A DNA stretch of 64,000 nucleotides. Origin: Liquidambar formosana. Lineage: Eukaryota; Streptophyta; Magnoliopsida; Saxifragales; Altingiaceae. The stretch is from positions 34,879,067 to 34,943,066 of the forward strand of contig CM077831.1 in NCBI GenBank assembly GCA_039720395.1, read 5' to 3'. The translations under genes and the position numbers were made by a program. Shown in pieces: positions 48,950-59,371 of this stretch. Positions within the stretch are counted from its first letter, which is position 1, and each line of letters starts with the position of its first letter. The notes under the pieces were generated by a model, which saw nothing but the letters and a program-made list of their open reading frames with translations, was not told the origin of the DNA and made no database searches.

Positions 48950-49620
48950 CCCCATACCACCTTATCCTGTTCAACAACTCTAAGTGACTATAAATGCTAC
49001 CCACCTAAAAATTTTGTGACCATAAATGCTATGTTATTTTCTTCCCAAAAAGAAAAAGAAAAAGAAAAAGGGTTTGTTACAAATGTTATTTATCCTCATA
49101 GGTGAAGTGAGAATTTGAACTCACAGCATTATTTTAAGGAATATAATACTATTAAACTAGATCTTATATCTTCAATTATGACGATGGAATGATGGATTTG
49201 CAGCTTCCAAGCTTCACATAAATTAATAGTTCCAGTCAATTTTCAGGAGGGTGACCAAACACGCCCTTAAAGTGTTCCAACTATGCACATTCTTTACAGA
49301 TCACCCATCATTATTGCAACCTATTCTTTAAGGTTCGTTCCCTTCCATTTGTGCAAGAAATCATTGAAAAAATTGTGCCATTTTGCTTCTTGTTGTGGAC
49401 TGCCTCTCCTATGTTTAATTTCAATCAATAAATCTATTATAATGCTTTAGTGGTCGTGGTATTGATCAGAGCCTCCAACATTCCCAAAAAATAAAAAATA
49501 AAAAAAAGAGCCATCTCACACTCCCACTAAAATTTTCCACCATGTGGTGTCACCCTCAAGCATGTGTAAAACCTTAATTCATAAGGGTGTTTTTTGCTTG
49601 ATTTCTAGGGGAAAATATCT

Positions 49621-50365
49621 CAGGAATGCTACAGCTTACTCCACAAGATAAGTTCTCTCCCTTCTCTGAGCATAGGGCTCAAGGTTGAGTCTGAGACCTC
49701 CTCTTGTGTGGATCCGTGGAGGGAGAGATGTTAGGCTACGAGGTGAATGAACATGTGAGATGGAATCAGAGTGAAGGTGAACCCATGGAGTATAACTATG
49801 TGTCTAGAAATGATTGGCAATTTGGCACAAATCAGAAAAAGTCATGAGGGGCTACAAAACTTCTTATTTCCAGGCACTCCAGTATTGACAGGTGCCCAAG
49901 CCCACATAATCTCGAGCCCACAAGATAACTATCATCACACCATTTACTAAAAAAAGATGCCTTAAAAGTCCATTTTACGTGTACCATAGGAGATAGGACA
50001 CTTTATTACCCATGTCGAAGACTGTCTGGTCTGACATGAAGGCTGTGGGGCCCATCAGATAACACACTATGACCCACTTTGATACTTGCAGGGCCTTAAT
50101 TTCTATTTTAAAGAAAATTAGGCCCAAAAAATCATGGAAGGATTATAAAACTATTAGGACTCTTTTTCATGCTGCTTTACCAACCCTTCAAGCTCACCAA
50201 CCATATGAAGTTTACCCAAAGAAACCCCCTCATATTGTAATGTGGCATATTGTGATTGGTAATCACAAAACCTAGTTCTAGAAGAAATGTACACTTCACT
50301 TATATATAGAGAGAGACAACCAAAGCCAATTCTATTCCACCAGTAGTGACATTGAGAGTGTCACC
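49621..50365 (+). promoter_or_regulatory. Upstream region and TATA box of dirigent B1
   Basis: The flank is shared with B2 (57440-58377). TATATATAG at 50301-50309 is about 58 bp before the ATG and is followed by GAGAGACAACC. The flank lacks the MITE found in B2; the empty site is AAACTATTAGGACTC near 50148-50162. Confidence 0.6.
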
Positions 50366-50938
50366 ATGGCTAGTGTTCTTCCCATCTCTGCTTCTCAATT
50401 CATTATTTTCACCCTCCTCTCTTCCTTCCTCGCACTTCCGGTGGCCGGAAAAAATCACGACTACGTAAGAATCATCGACCGGAAGCTAATTGGGCTCAAG
50501 CAAGAAAAGGTAAGCCATTTCCGGTTCTATTGGCACGACATCCTTTCTGGCCCAACCCCCACCTCCATGACGGTTGTGCAACCACCCTCCAACACATCTA
50601 CAACAGGCTTCGGTATCATAAATATGATCGACAACCCACTAACGTTAGGGCCCAAGTTGAGCTCAAAATTGATCGGAAAGGCCCAAGGGTTTTATGCATT
50701 GACATCCCAAGAAGAGGTTGGGTTGCTAATGGCTATGAACTTTGCATTTGTGGAAGGGAAGTATAATGGAAGTACAATTACGGTGCTAGGTCGGAATCCA
50801 GTCTTCAATAAGGTGAGGGAGATGCCAGTGATCGGCGGGAGTGGGCTTTTCCGGTTTGCAAGGGGTTATGTTCAGGCCAAAACTTACAAGTTCAATGCCA
50901 CCACAAAGATGCTATTGTTGAGTACAATGTCTATGTAA
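50366..50938 (+). CDS. Dirigent protein B1 (C-terminus frameshifted)
   Basis: Intronless, 190 residues. It starts [21 protein letters not shown], a signal peptide with likely cleavage near PVAG. Dirigent motifs are present: [64 protein letters not shown]. Compared with B2 ([18 protein letters not shown]), B1 has a 1-nt deletion near 50908 and ends [14 protein letters not shown], so the last strand is replaced by unrelated residues. B-type copies differ from A-type mainly in the signal peptide and in LKQEKV versus LKKEKL. It could still fold, or be on the way to becoming a pseudogene. Confidence 0.82.
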   Translation: MASVLPISASQFIIFTLLSSFLALPVAGKNHDYVRIIDRKLIGLKQEKVSHFRFYWHDILSGPTPTSMTVVQPPSNTSTTGFGIINMIDNPLTLGPKLSSKLIGKAQGFYALTSQEEVGLLMAMNFAFVEGKYNGSTITVLGRNPVFNKVREMPVIGGSGLFRFARGYVQAKTYKFNATTKMLLLSTMSM

Positions 50939-52029
50939 TGCATTATTGAGGCTCTTGACATTATTGCCTTACCTTCTCCCACTTATGGTCCCATGTGATG
51001 TGATGGGTTTTTTTTTATGGTGGTCACTCTAATTATCACTTCGACGGAAAGTGTGGTTGATTTGTGTCATATTAAATGTGTAATAAAAACTTGTTTTGAA
51101 TAAATGCAAATACTATGTGCATTGATCTTGTTGGGAAGTACTACATCTTCCATCGCCTAAGCATTAAGTTAAGTTTGATTTGATTTTGTATATTTATTAG
51201 GTTCCCCGACCTAGTAGTTTAGGTTTTTAGATTGGATCTTCTAAAAGATCTTGTGTCAAATGCTACCAAAATCTAATGACATACAAGTTTATGTGCCTTT
51301 TTTATTTTTATTTATTTTTAGATGCCATGTTGCATGATCCATGAGCCAAAACTTTAATTTTTGTAGATATTCTTAAACATTCACAAGTAGAGTGGGAATC
51401 ACAATGGTCCATCCTAAATGTCAAGCTCGGGGGGGTCCATGATGTTCAATTAGGCAATTTTGAATAATAAATCTCATTAGGTTCACGATTGGAGTTGGGC
51501 TTCCAAATTTGATTTGCATAATTATTATGCCAATGTTATCAAAACGAATGAAATGTAACACGTGTATGTGTACATAAAGAGATTGAGACCAGACTGACCC
51601 ACTAAAGCTAATTGCCAACCCTTTATCATTATTTGTAAGTAGATACTAAATACTTAATATGACTTGAACTTGGTCCAATGTTTTTGACTCCCTAATCATA
51701 TGGACCATATGTTATCTTAATGATATTGAAATTATTAAATGGACACCATTTGGACCCATTCTTATTTCATAAGCTTAAAGCTTCTTAGGATTACAGAAGA
51801 TATAAATGCAATCAAGAACTAATTATGAAATAGAATCTAAAAGATTAATAATTGAGTTACGTTTCTCTAATTAAGCCTTTTTTTCCTTATGAAAAAAAAA
51901 AAAAAGGCCCATGATAATGAGAGCATGAGAGTGAAAAAATGCACTTATCCGGAAAAAAAAAGAGTGAAAAAAATGAAGTCATGAGTGTTTGTCATAACTC
52001 TTCATTGTATGTTCATACACATCTCTCAC
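50939..52029. other. 3' flank of dirigent B1
   Basis: Homologous to the B2 3' flank (59372-60400). AATAAA at 51099-51105 could serve as a poly(A) signal. No other gene. Confidence 0.55.
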
Positions 52030-52490
52030 ACTAGAATCTCATAGTCTCTCCATGACCACCGTATCATACCACCACCACTACCGCTAAATCCACCAAAATG
52101 CCACACAGTCTTCACCCTTCTCCTCCTACTCCAAATCTACCAAACCCGAAAGACCCATTTCCACCGCTCCCACCTCCTGCCTTCCCCTGCCCATCATCGC
52201 CTTTTCCATCATCTCCCTCTCCGTCGGCATCGCAGGCACACTATCCGCCGTCACCCGTTCACCACCCTCCGCCACCGCCCCCTCTCCCTCCCGAAGCGCT
52301 GCGGTCGATACCAAGACACTTTCCCCGCATTATACTATTTGGAAAACTCGGCGATTGCCCGAAGCTCCTCGGTTTCGTCGGAATTCAGACTGGGTTCGCC
52401 TCCGCCGATCGTCATGACGTGGTGAAGGTCTCCCCTCAATCCCTCATCCGACTCTCTCCAGGGAATCTCTACTCAGTACTCACTACTTCC
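52030..52490 (+). pseudogene. GT31 beta-1,3-galactosyltransferase 5' fragment (copy next to B1)
   Basis: Contains the motif PKLLGFVGIQTGFASADR, which matches the conserved 'KLLGFVGIQTGF--GDRR' block of plant GT31 B3GALT12-like proteins. It is preceded by a proline/serine-rich cytosolic head. Frameshifts near the start remove the membrane anchor present in the other copy (60423-60899). The fragment stops at 52490, where dirigent A3 sequence begins. Confidence 0.65.
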
Positions 52491-52957
52491 CCTAATTGGG
52501 CTCAAGAAAGAGAAGCTAAGTTACTACCGGTTCTATTGGCACGACATCCTCACCGGCCCAAACCCAACCTCCGTGCTAGTTGTGCCACCAGCCTCCAACA
52601 CATCGCTAACAGCCTTTGGGTTGATGAATATGACCGACAACCCATTGACATTAAGGCCCAAATTGGGCTCGAAGATGGTCGGAAAGGCCCAAGGGTTCTA
52701 TGCGTCGGCGGCCCAACAAGAGCTAGGGTTGCTATTGGCTATGAACTTTGCTTTCATTGAAGGAAAGTAACAATGGAAGCACTTTAACGGTGCTAGGGCG
52801 GAATAAGGTTTTCAACAAGGTGAGGGAGATGCCGGTGATCGGAGGAAGTGGGCTTTTCCGGTCCGCTATGGGTTATGTTCAGGCTAAAACTTACAAGGTG
52901 GATATGAAGACGGGAGATGCCACGGTTGAGTATAATGTCTATGTGATGCATTATTGA
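52490..52957 (+). pseudogene. Dirigent A3 pseudogene, 5'-truncated and frameshifted
   Basis: A-type dirigent sequence beginning at [19 protein letters not shown]. The promoter, signal peptide and first 40 or so residues are missing. A 1-nt insertion (GGAAAGTAACAATGG, against GGAAAGTATAATGG in A2) creates a stop after FAFIEGK. The downstream frame continues [11 protein letters not shown] to [10 protein letters not shown]. Further changes: MIDN to MTDN, LGPKLSS to LRPKLGS, RFARG to RSAMG. Its 5' end is joined to the GT31 fragment at CTAAT. Not functional. Confidence 0.88.
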
Positions 52958-54026
52958 TGCTTTTTTTAAAAACCTTTTTGGTTGTTTTTCGGGACTTTAT
53001 GCTCTTTTGTTGAGATGATAGCTTTACTTTAATTATGTTGATTCTCTCTCCCCACACTCTCTCTCTCTCTCTCTCTCTCTCATGTTTTTTTTTAAAAAAA
53101 AAAAAAAAAATTATACCTTGTTGCCTTCTTTCTTTCTTTATTTAAAAATAATTTTTTGCCAAATATAGGTATCCCAAGCCTCTATCAAGGTTTTGGGTTA
53201 GACTAGTCTCACACAATGTATCGTTCACATGCAAGTCTATGCATGCGATAGTAAGGGACCTTTGGTTCTTAAACCGTGATCTTCTGTCATTTGTGCTATC
53301 TTTATGAGTTCATTATAAACAGGAATCCAATCAATATACTTAGGCAAAATGAGATGGATTTTCAATTTTGTAAAATATGGGATTAGTAAATAGAAATTTA
53401 TGCGCAAATTGAATCTTTGTGAGACTCAATATTTTGGAAGGGTTGTTAGTGTATACTGAATCAGTAAAGTTATAACATTTTTTCTTATACAACAATGCAA
53501 TTTCAATGACTACCGAAATGTTAGGAGCTTTTTTTTTTTTTTTTCTTTTTCTTTGTTACTGCTTGTGGTCTTGTGGATGTGAAACCACGAGCCATTTGAT
53601 AGAAAATTACTTGAATTCCAAGATGGGGGAATTTTTTATTGGTCATGTTACAGGGAAATAATTGCAATTCAATACAAATTACTAATAACTTCCTAGTAAG
53701 TGGATACTAATTCAACTACGAATGACTCTTAAATGTAATTATTTTCCCATAGCCTAACCAATCTAAAATTTCCCCTTCCAAGATCTCTATTAAAGCTGAA
53801 GACGAGGTAAAATGTGAATTCAATGAGTTGGTTTCTAATAATTCATAGGGAAATCATCATCAATTCAAGATTAGATGCTAGATTATGATATCACTATAAC
53901 TAAGACTTTCATTAATGTAGACTAGGGTTGGAATATCACAATGGCATATTCTACACATCAAGCTTGGTGGACCCATGATTTAACAACAGGGCATTGGTTA
54001 GCTCTTGTAGCTTGTTTTGGTCCGTG
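52958..54026. other. 3' flank of dirigent A3
   Basis: Parallel to the A2 flank, with a (CT)n tract (53044-53081) and long A/T tracts (53090-53115, 53530-53545). No gene. Confidence 0.55.
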
Positions 54027-54381
54027 GGGTTCGGATATTACAAACCCTTTCAAGTGATCTCCTCGCCCCACTAATTTTAAATTTTTTAAGGTTTAAGAAA
54101 AATATAAAAGGTTTTTATGAAAAGTTTGAATAACTTTGTACAATAAAGTTTTTCCCAAATCCATTATTTAAATATACTATTTAGCCATTTATAGTCTTTG
54201 TTTTATTTTTGGTCAAAAAATGATTTTGAAAAAACTTTCTTCTCTAAAGTTGTTCGAAATGATATTTTCTAGTGGACTACATGGCAACTTTCATAAAAAC
54301 ATATATATTTTTCTAAATATTTTTTTAATTAAAATTATTAGGATGGGGAGATCACTTACAAGGGTTGCAATATCCGAACCC
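54027..54381. mobile_element. Family M foldback MITE in unit A3
   Basis: 355 bp. The ends are GGGTTCGGATATTACAA and TTGCAATATCCGAACCC. It is the orthologous insertion of 47369-47745, shorter by small deletions in the left arm. Confidence 0.75.
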
Positions 54382-54788
54382 TTAAGAGGTCAAACCTCAT
54401 ATTTTTACACTTTTTTTTTTTTTTTTTGGTCCACAACAACGAACATCTTACAATTTTACACAGTACCTCATAGAATAAGTTCTCACTCCTACCTGCTATA
54501 AATAAATAATAAATAAAAAATAATTCCAATTTTCATGAGGATCGAGATTCAAACTGCCTAACCTTTGGCTTTATAATGGAGAGGGCTACTACACGGCCAC
54601 AAATTTTTGCTTCGTTTGAAATATCTGCATAGGTATCCATATTTGAATTTTTTTTTTTTTTTTAATTCTCCTTTTCTTTTGTCTGAGAAGAAAACATTCA
54701 TAGGATCCCATTTGTAAACACACCCTACGCCCACGCGAGGAATAGGTTCTAATGCGAAAGCCCAAATGATGACCTCTGTGTGGCAGAT

Positions 54789-55714
54789 GGGAACGGCTAT
54801 TGCAACCCCCCAATCCCCCAATCCCCTCAGTTGCCCCCACCTTATATCCCTACCCCCAAAATTTCCATACCCACCCCTCTCAAAAACCTCAATACCCCTC
54901 TCACCCACCCCACACCCCATGACAGTGGACCGACGAGAAGAAGAAGAAAACGATGGCGACGGCGACGGCGACCGGTGACAGCGCCAGATTTGTGTGTTCG
55001 TCCATTTTTGTCGGCGACTCTTCCCCCTTCTTCTTTCTTTCTTTTTTTTTTTTCCTCTGCTATTCAGATTTGTGCAAGGGAGGGTTTTTCTTTCAAAACC
55101 TCCATTTTTTCTGACGAGGAGGTTCTTCCCCTTCTTCTTTTTTCTGGCGACGGGAGGGAAGAGAAAGAAAAGAAAGAAAAAAAAGAGGCTGCCGACGAGA
55201 GGGAAGAGGAGAAGAAAAGGAAAGAAAGAAAAAAAAAAAGATTTCAAAACCTCCATTTTTTCCGACAAGGAGGTTCTTCCCCTTCTTGTTTTTTTCCAGC
55301 GACGGGAAGGAAGAGAAAGAAAAGGAAAGAAAAAAACAGAGGCTGTCGATGGGAGGGAAGAGGAGAAGAAAAGGAAAAGAAAAGGAAAGAAGAAAAAAAA
55401 AAAGAAGAGGATTCCGACGGGAGGGAGGGGAGTGAGAGCTGTCGGTGCGGGAGAGGAGAAGGAAGAAGAGAAGAGGGAAGAGGAGGAAGGAAGAAGAGGG
55501 TCGCCGGTGGGGTGGGGTGGGGTGCTAGAGTCTCGCCGTCGCCGGTGGGGTGGGGTGGGTGAGGGTGCCAGAGCCTGCCGTCGCCGATGGGGTGGGGTGG
55601 GGTAGGGTAGGTAATGTACTTAAGCCCTTTTTGGTAATTTTGCCCCATAATTTTTTTAATTAAAAAATATAGGGGGTCAACTTAGTGTTTTGGGGGGTTG
55701 CAATAGCCGTTCCC
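54789..55714. mobile_element. Family M large element E1, 9-bp TSD GTGGCAGAT
   Basis: A 926-bp element with ends GGGAACGGCTATTGCAACCC and GGGTTGCAATAGCCGTTCCC, flanked by GTGGCAGAT at 54780-54788 and 55715-55723. Unit A2 has a single GTGGCAGAT at 48143-48151 (empty site). The interior has no conserved gene: a CCCC-rich left part, then GA-rich purine tracts (about 55140-55500) with a repeated TTTCAAAACCTCCATTTTTT block (about 55095 and 55239), then G-rich GGTGGGGTGGGG repeats (about 55507-55605). Confidence 0.88.
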
Positions 55715-55819
55715 GTGGCAGATATTCTTCCAAGATCTGAAATGTTTTGTCTTATCATGGGCCGATAGGCTAAGCCTCCCTCCCTTGATGAAAAAAAATA
55801 TATACTTTATTTACTTTGG

Positions 55820-56796
55820 GGGAACGGCTGTTGTAACCCCAAACTTATTAGTTGCCCCTCATATTTTTTAATTAGAAAAATTATTATACAAAATTACCAA
55901 AAAGGTTTTAAGTACCCTCACCCATCCATTATCCCGTACCCCTTTCCCACAAGTCCGACTATTCTCTTGGCATCCCACCCCACCGGTGATGGTGAGGCAA
56001 ATGCACCCCTCTCCCGAACCCTTCTCCCTTCCTCCTCTTCCTTCTTCTTCTTTCTTTTTTTCTTTCTCTTTCTTTCCTTTTTTTTTTTTTTTCCAAAAGT
56101 CAAAACCCCTCTCTCATCGACAACCCTCCCTCCCTTCCCTCCCGTCGATAGCCCTCTTCTTCCTTCCTCCTCTTCCTTCTTCTTCTATTCTTCTACTCTC
56201 TTTTTTTTTTTTTTTTTTTTCTTTCCTTTTCTTCTCCTCTTCCCTCTCGTCGGCAACCCTCTTTTTTTTCTTTCCTTTTCTTTCTCTTCTCTCTAGTCGA
56301 CAGAAAAAATGGAAGTTTTGAAGAGGAAGAACCTCCCTTGCCGAGAAAACACACAAATTTGACTAGTAGAGGGGAAAAAAAAAAAAAAAAAAAAGAAAAA
56401 AACGAGAAAGGGGAAGAGAAGAAGAGACCCTTGCCGGAAAAAATGGAGGTTTTGAAAAAAAAAAACCTCTCTTGCCAGAAAACACACAAATCTGACCAGT
56501 AGAGGAAAAAAAAAAGGAAAGAAAGAAGAGGAGAAGAAAAGAAAAGAGGAAGAAGGGATGCTCGTGCTTACCGTCACCATTGCCCTTCCTCACCGGTCGT
56601 CGCCCTTTTTCATTGTTGCGATCGCCCTTCCAGATAGGGGCTGTTATGTGGGGGAGTGGGGTGGGTGAGAAAGGTTAGGAATTATTTAGAAGGAAGGGTA
56701 TTTTAGTCTTTGAGAGGGGATGGGTATGTAAATTTTGGGGTAGGAAAATCAAGGTGGGGCAACTGAAAGGTTTGGGGGGTTGCAATAGCCTCTCCC
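55820..56796. mobile_element. Family M large element E2, inverted relative to E1, 9-bp TSD TTACTTTGG
   Basis: A 977-bp element, ends GGGAACGGCTGTTGTAACCC and GGGTTGCAATAGCCTCTCCC, flanked by TTACTTTGG at 55811-55819 and 56797-56805. Unit A2 shows one TTACTTTGG at 48236-48244 (empty site). Its left end matches the complement of E1's right end (TTACCAAAAAG...AAGTAC) and its right end the complement of E1's left end, so the two lie head to head with a 105-bp spacer. Confidence 0.88.
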
Positions 56797-56805
56797 TTAC
56801 TTTGG

Positions 56806-57928
56806 AGGGACTACCTCATACCACCTTATTCTGTTCAACAACCCTAAGTGACTATAAATGCTACTACCTATAAATTTTGTGACCATAAATGCTATGTTAT
56901 TTTCTTCCCCAAAAAGAAAAAGAAAAAGAAACAGGGTTTGTTACAAATGTCATTTATCCTCATAGGTGAAGTGAGAATTTGAATTCACGGCATTATTTGA
57001 AGGAATATAAAACTATTAAACTAGATCTTATATCTTCAATTATGACGATAGAATGATGGATTTGCAGCTTCCAAACTTCACATAAATTAATAGTTCCAAT
57101 CAATTTTCAGGAGGGTGACCAAACACGCCCTTGAAGTGTTGCAAGGTCAACCGATTCTTTAAGGTTCGTTCCCTTCCATTGGTGCAAGAAATCATTGAAA
57201 AATTTGTACAAATTTTGCTTGTTATTGTGGACTGCCTCTCCTATGTTTTATATCAATCAATAAATCTATATAATGCTTTAGTGGTCGTGGTATTGATCAG
57301 AGTCTCCAACATTCCAAAAAAAAAAAAAAAAAAAAGGGCCATGTCACACTCCCACTATAATTTTCCACCCTGTGGTGTCACCCTCAAGCATGTGTAAAAC
57401 CATTAATTCATAAGGGTGTTTTTTGCTTGATTGCTAAGGGAAAATATCTCAGGAATGCTACAGCTTACTCCACAAGATACGCAGATAAGGTCTCTCCCCT
57501 GTCCGACCATGACGCTCAAGATTGAATTTGAAACCTCCTCCTGTGGGGGAGTCGTGAAAGGAGAAATGTCGCTGGGCTACAAGGTGATGATTGGCACAAA
57601 TCAGAAAAAGTCATCAGGGGGGACAAAACTTCTTTTTTCCAGGCACTCCAGATTGACAGGTGCCGAAGCCCACATAATCTCGAGCCCACAAGATAACTAT
57701 CATCACACCCATTACTAAAAAATGCCTTAAAGTCCATTTTACGTGTACCATGGGAGATAGGACAATTTGTTACCCTTGCTAGAGAGTAGAGACTGTCTGG
57801 TTTGGCATGAAGGCTGTGGGACCCATCTGATAACACATTATGACCCACTTTGATGCTTGCAGGGCCTTAACTTCTATTCTTTTAGAAAATTAGGCCCAAC
57901 AAACCATAGAAGGAATATAAAACTATTA
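56806..57928. other. 3' flank of A3 passing into the B2 upstream flank
   Basis: Parallel to 48245-50150 of the A2-B1 interval. No gene recognised; the open frames here contain no known motif. Confidence 0.5.
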
Positions 57929-58147
57929 GGCTCTATTTGGTTTGCGAATTTTATCAAGAAAATAAAATAAAATAAAAGAATTATACTTTTCTTTATTTAG
58001 TTGCAATGAAAAATTGAAAGAAAATAAAGAATTAGTATAATTTTGGCTTTATATGATTTTATATTTTCTTTTATTTTCTTTCCTTCTCATTTTTTTTCCC
58101 TTCCTTTTTTTTTTTTCCTTGATAGAATCCATGAACCAAATAGAGGA
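57929..58147. mobile_element. Tourist-like MITE in the B2 upstream region
   Basis: 219 bp. The ends are GGCTCTATTTGGTTTGCGAA and (reverse strand) CCTCTATTTGGTTCATGG, flanked by TTA at 57926-57928 and 58148-58150. The B1 upstream region has the empty site CTATTAGGACTC. It is the same family as 20883-21120. Confidence 0.8.
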
Positions 58148-58291
58148 TTAGGACTCTTTTTCATGCTGCTTTACCAACCTTTCAAGCTCACCAACCATAT
58201 GAAGTTTACCCAAAGAAACCCCCTCATATTGTAATGTGGCATATTGTGATTGGTAATCACAAAACCTAATTCTAGAAGAAATATACATTTC

Positions 58292-58320
58292 ACTATATAT
58301 AGACATTTGACTTATATATA
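58292..58320 (+). promoter_or_regulatory. Doubled TATA boxes of dirigent B2
   Basis: ACTATATATAGACATTTGAC is followed by TTATATATAGAGAGAGAC. The TATATATAG motif is present twice, about 19 bp apart, where B1 has one. The second copy corresponds to B1's box, about 60 bp before the ATG at 58378. Confidence 0.55.
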
Positions 58321-58377
58321 GAGAGAGACAACCTAATCCAATTCTATTCCACCAGTAGTGACATTGAGAGTGTCACC

Positions 58378-59371
58378 ATGGCTAGTGTTCTTCCCATCTC
58401 AGCTTCTCAATTCATTATTTTCACCCTCCTCTCTTCCTTCCTCGTACTTCCAGTGGCCGGAAAAAATCACGACTACATAAGATTCATCGACCGGAAGCTA
58501 ATTGGGCTCAAGCAAGAAAAGGTAAGCCACTTCCGATTCTATTGGCATGACACCCAATCCGGCCCAAACCCTACCTCCGTGACAGTTGTGCCACCAACCT
58601 CCAACACATCTACAACGGGATTCGGTAAAATAAATGGGAACGGCTATTGCAACCCCCCATTCCTATAAGCCCACCCTTCATCCTTTAGGTTTTTAAGGTT
58701 TTGTGCAAAATATAAAAAGTTTTTATGAAAACCGGCCATGATATCCACTAGAAAACATCATTTTGAACAACTTTGCAGAAGAAAGTTTTTCCAAAATTTA
58801 TCGTTTAGGTAGACTTTTTGGCAAAAAATGAAATAAAAGTTATAAATGGTTAAAAAGTATCTTTAAACGATAGATTTTGGAAAAACTTTCTTCTGCAAAG
58901 TTGTTCAAAATGATGTTTTCTAGTGAATATTATGGCCGATTTTCATAAAAACTTTTCATATTTTGCATAAAACCTTAAAAATCTAAAGGATCAGGGGTGG
59001 GCTTATAGGAATGGGGGGTTGCAATAGCCGTTCCCAAAATAAATATGATCGACAACCCACTAACGGTAGGGCCCAAATTGAGCTCAAAATTGATCGGAAA
59101 GGCCCAAGGGTTTTATGCATTAACATCCCAAGAAGAGGTTGGGTTGTTAATGGCTATGAACTTTGCATTTGCGGAAGGGAAGTATAATGGAAGTACAATT
59201 ACAGTGCTAGGTCGGAATCCAGTCCTCATTAAGGTGAGGGAGATGCCGGTGATCGGCGGGAGTGGGCTTTTCCGGTTTGCAAGGGGTTATGTTAAGGCCA
59301 AAACTTACAAGTTCAATGCCACCACAAGCGATGCTATTGTTGAGTACAATGTCTATGTAATGCATTATTGA
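58378..59371 (+). pseudogene. Dirigent B2, interrupted by a family M MITE
   Basis: The first part, 58378-58626, encodes [20 protein letters not shown] through STTGFG. A 400-bp MITE plus its 9-bp duplication then breaks the frame; the rest, 59036-59371, encodes [18 protein letters not shown] to the intact end [10 protein letters not shown]. Apart from the insertion the gene has all dirigent motifs. Some changes look relaxed (WHDTQSG for [14 protein letters not shown] for RNPVFNK). As read from DNA it terminates within the MITE. A GT at 58625 and an AG at 59026-59027 would remove 403 nt and restore one open frame of 196 residues; this is untested. Pseudogene is the default call. Confidence 0.85.
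58636..59035. mobile_element. Family M foldback MITE E3 inside dirigent B2, 9-bp TSD AAAATAAAT
   Basis: A 400-bp, nearly perfect foldback with ends GGGAACGGCTATTGCAACCC / GGGTTGCAATAGCCGTTCCC. It is flanked by AAAATAAAT at 58627-58635 and 59036-59044. The B1 gene has one copy of the site (TATCATAAATATGATC, near 50615-50630). The arms are highly similar, indicating a young insertion. Confidence 0.92.

Larger units (their letters stand above)
43041..49620. repeat. Tandem unit A2 of the dirigent array (about 6.6 kb)
   Basis: Parallel to A1 from the RNase H relic to the 3' flank (to about 49340), then passing into the B1 upstream flank. It differs from A1 by local repeats at 44191-44622, a shorter promoter, and two extra elements (47369-47745, 48261-48949). 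Confidence 0.8.

Noticed and set aside
52098..52760. A 220-codon frame crossing the GT31-dirigent junction
   Set aside because: The dirigent part is read in the wrong frame and the first part is proline-rich low complexity; the true frames of both parents are broken.
54558..56593. Several overlapping open frames of 76-260 codons on both strands rich in Lys/Glu/Arg or Phe/Ser
   Set aside because: They are translations of the GA/CT-rich interiors of elements E1 and E2: low complexity, no domains, equally open on both strands.
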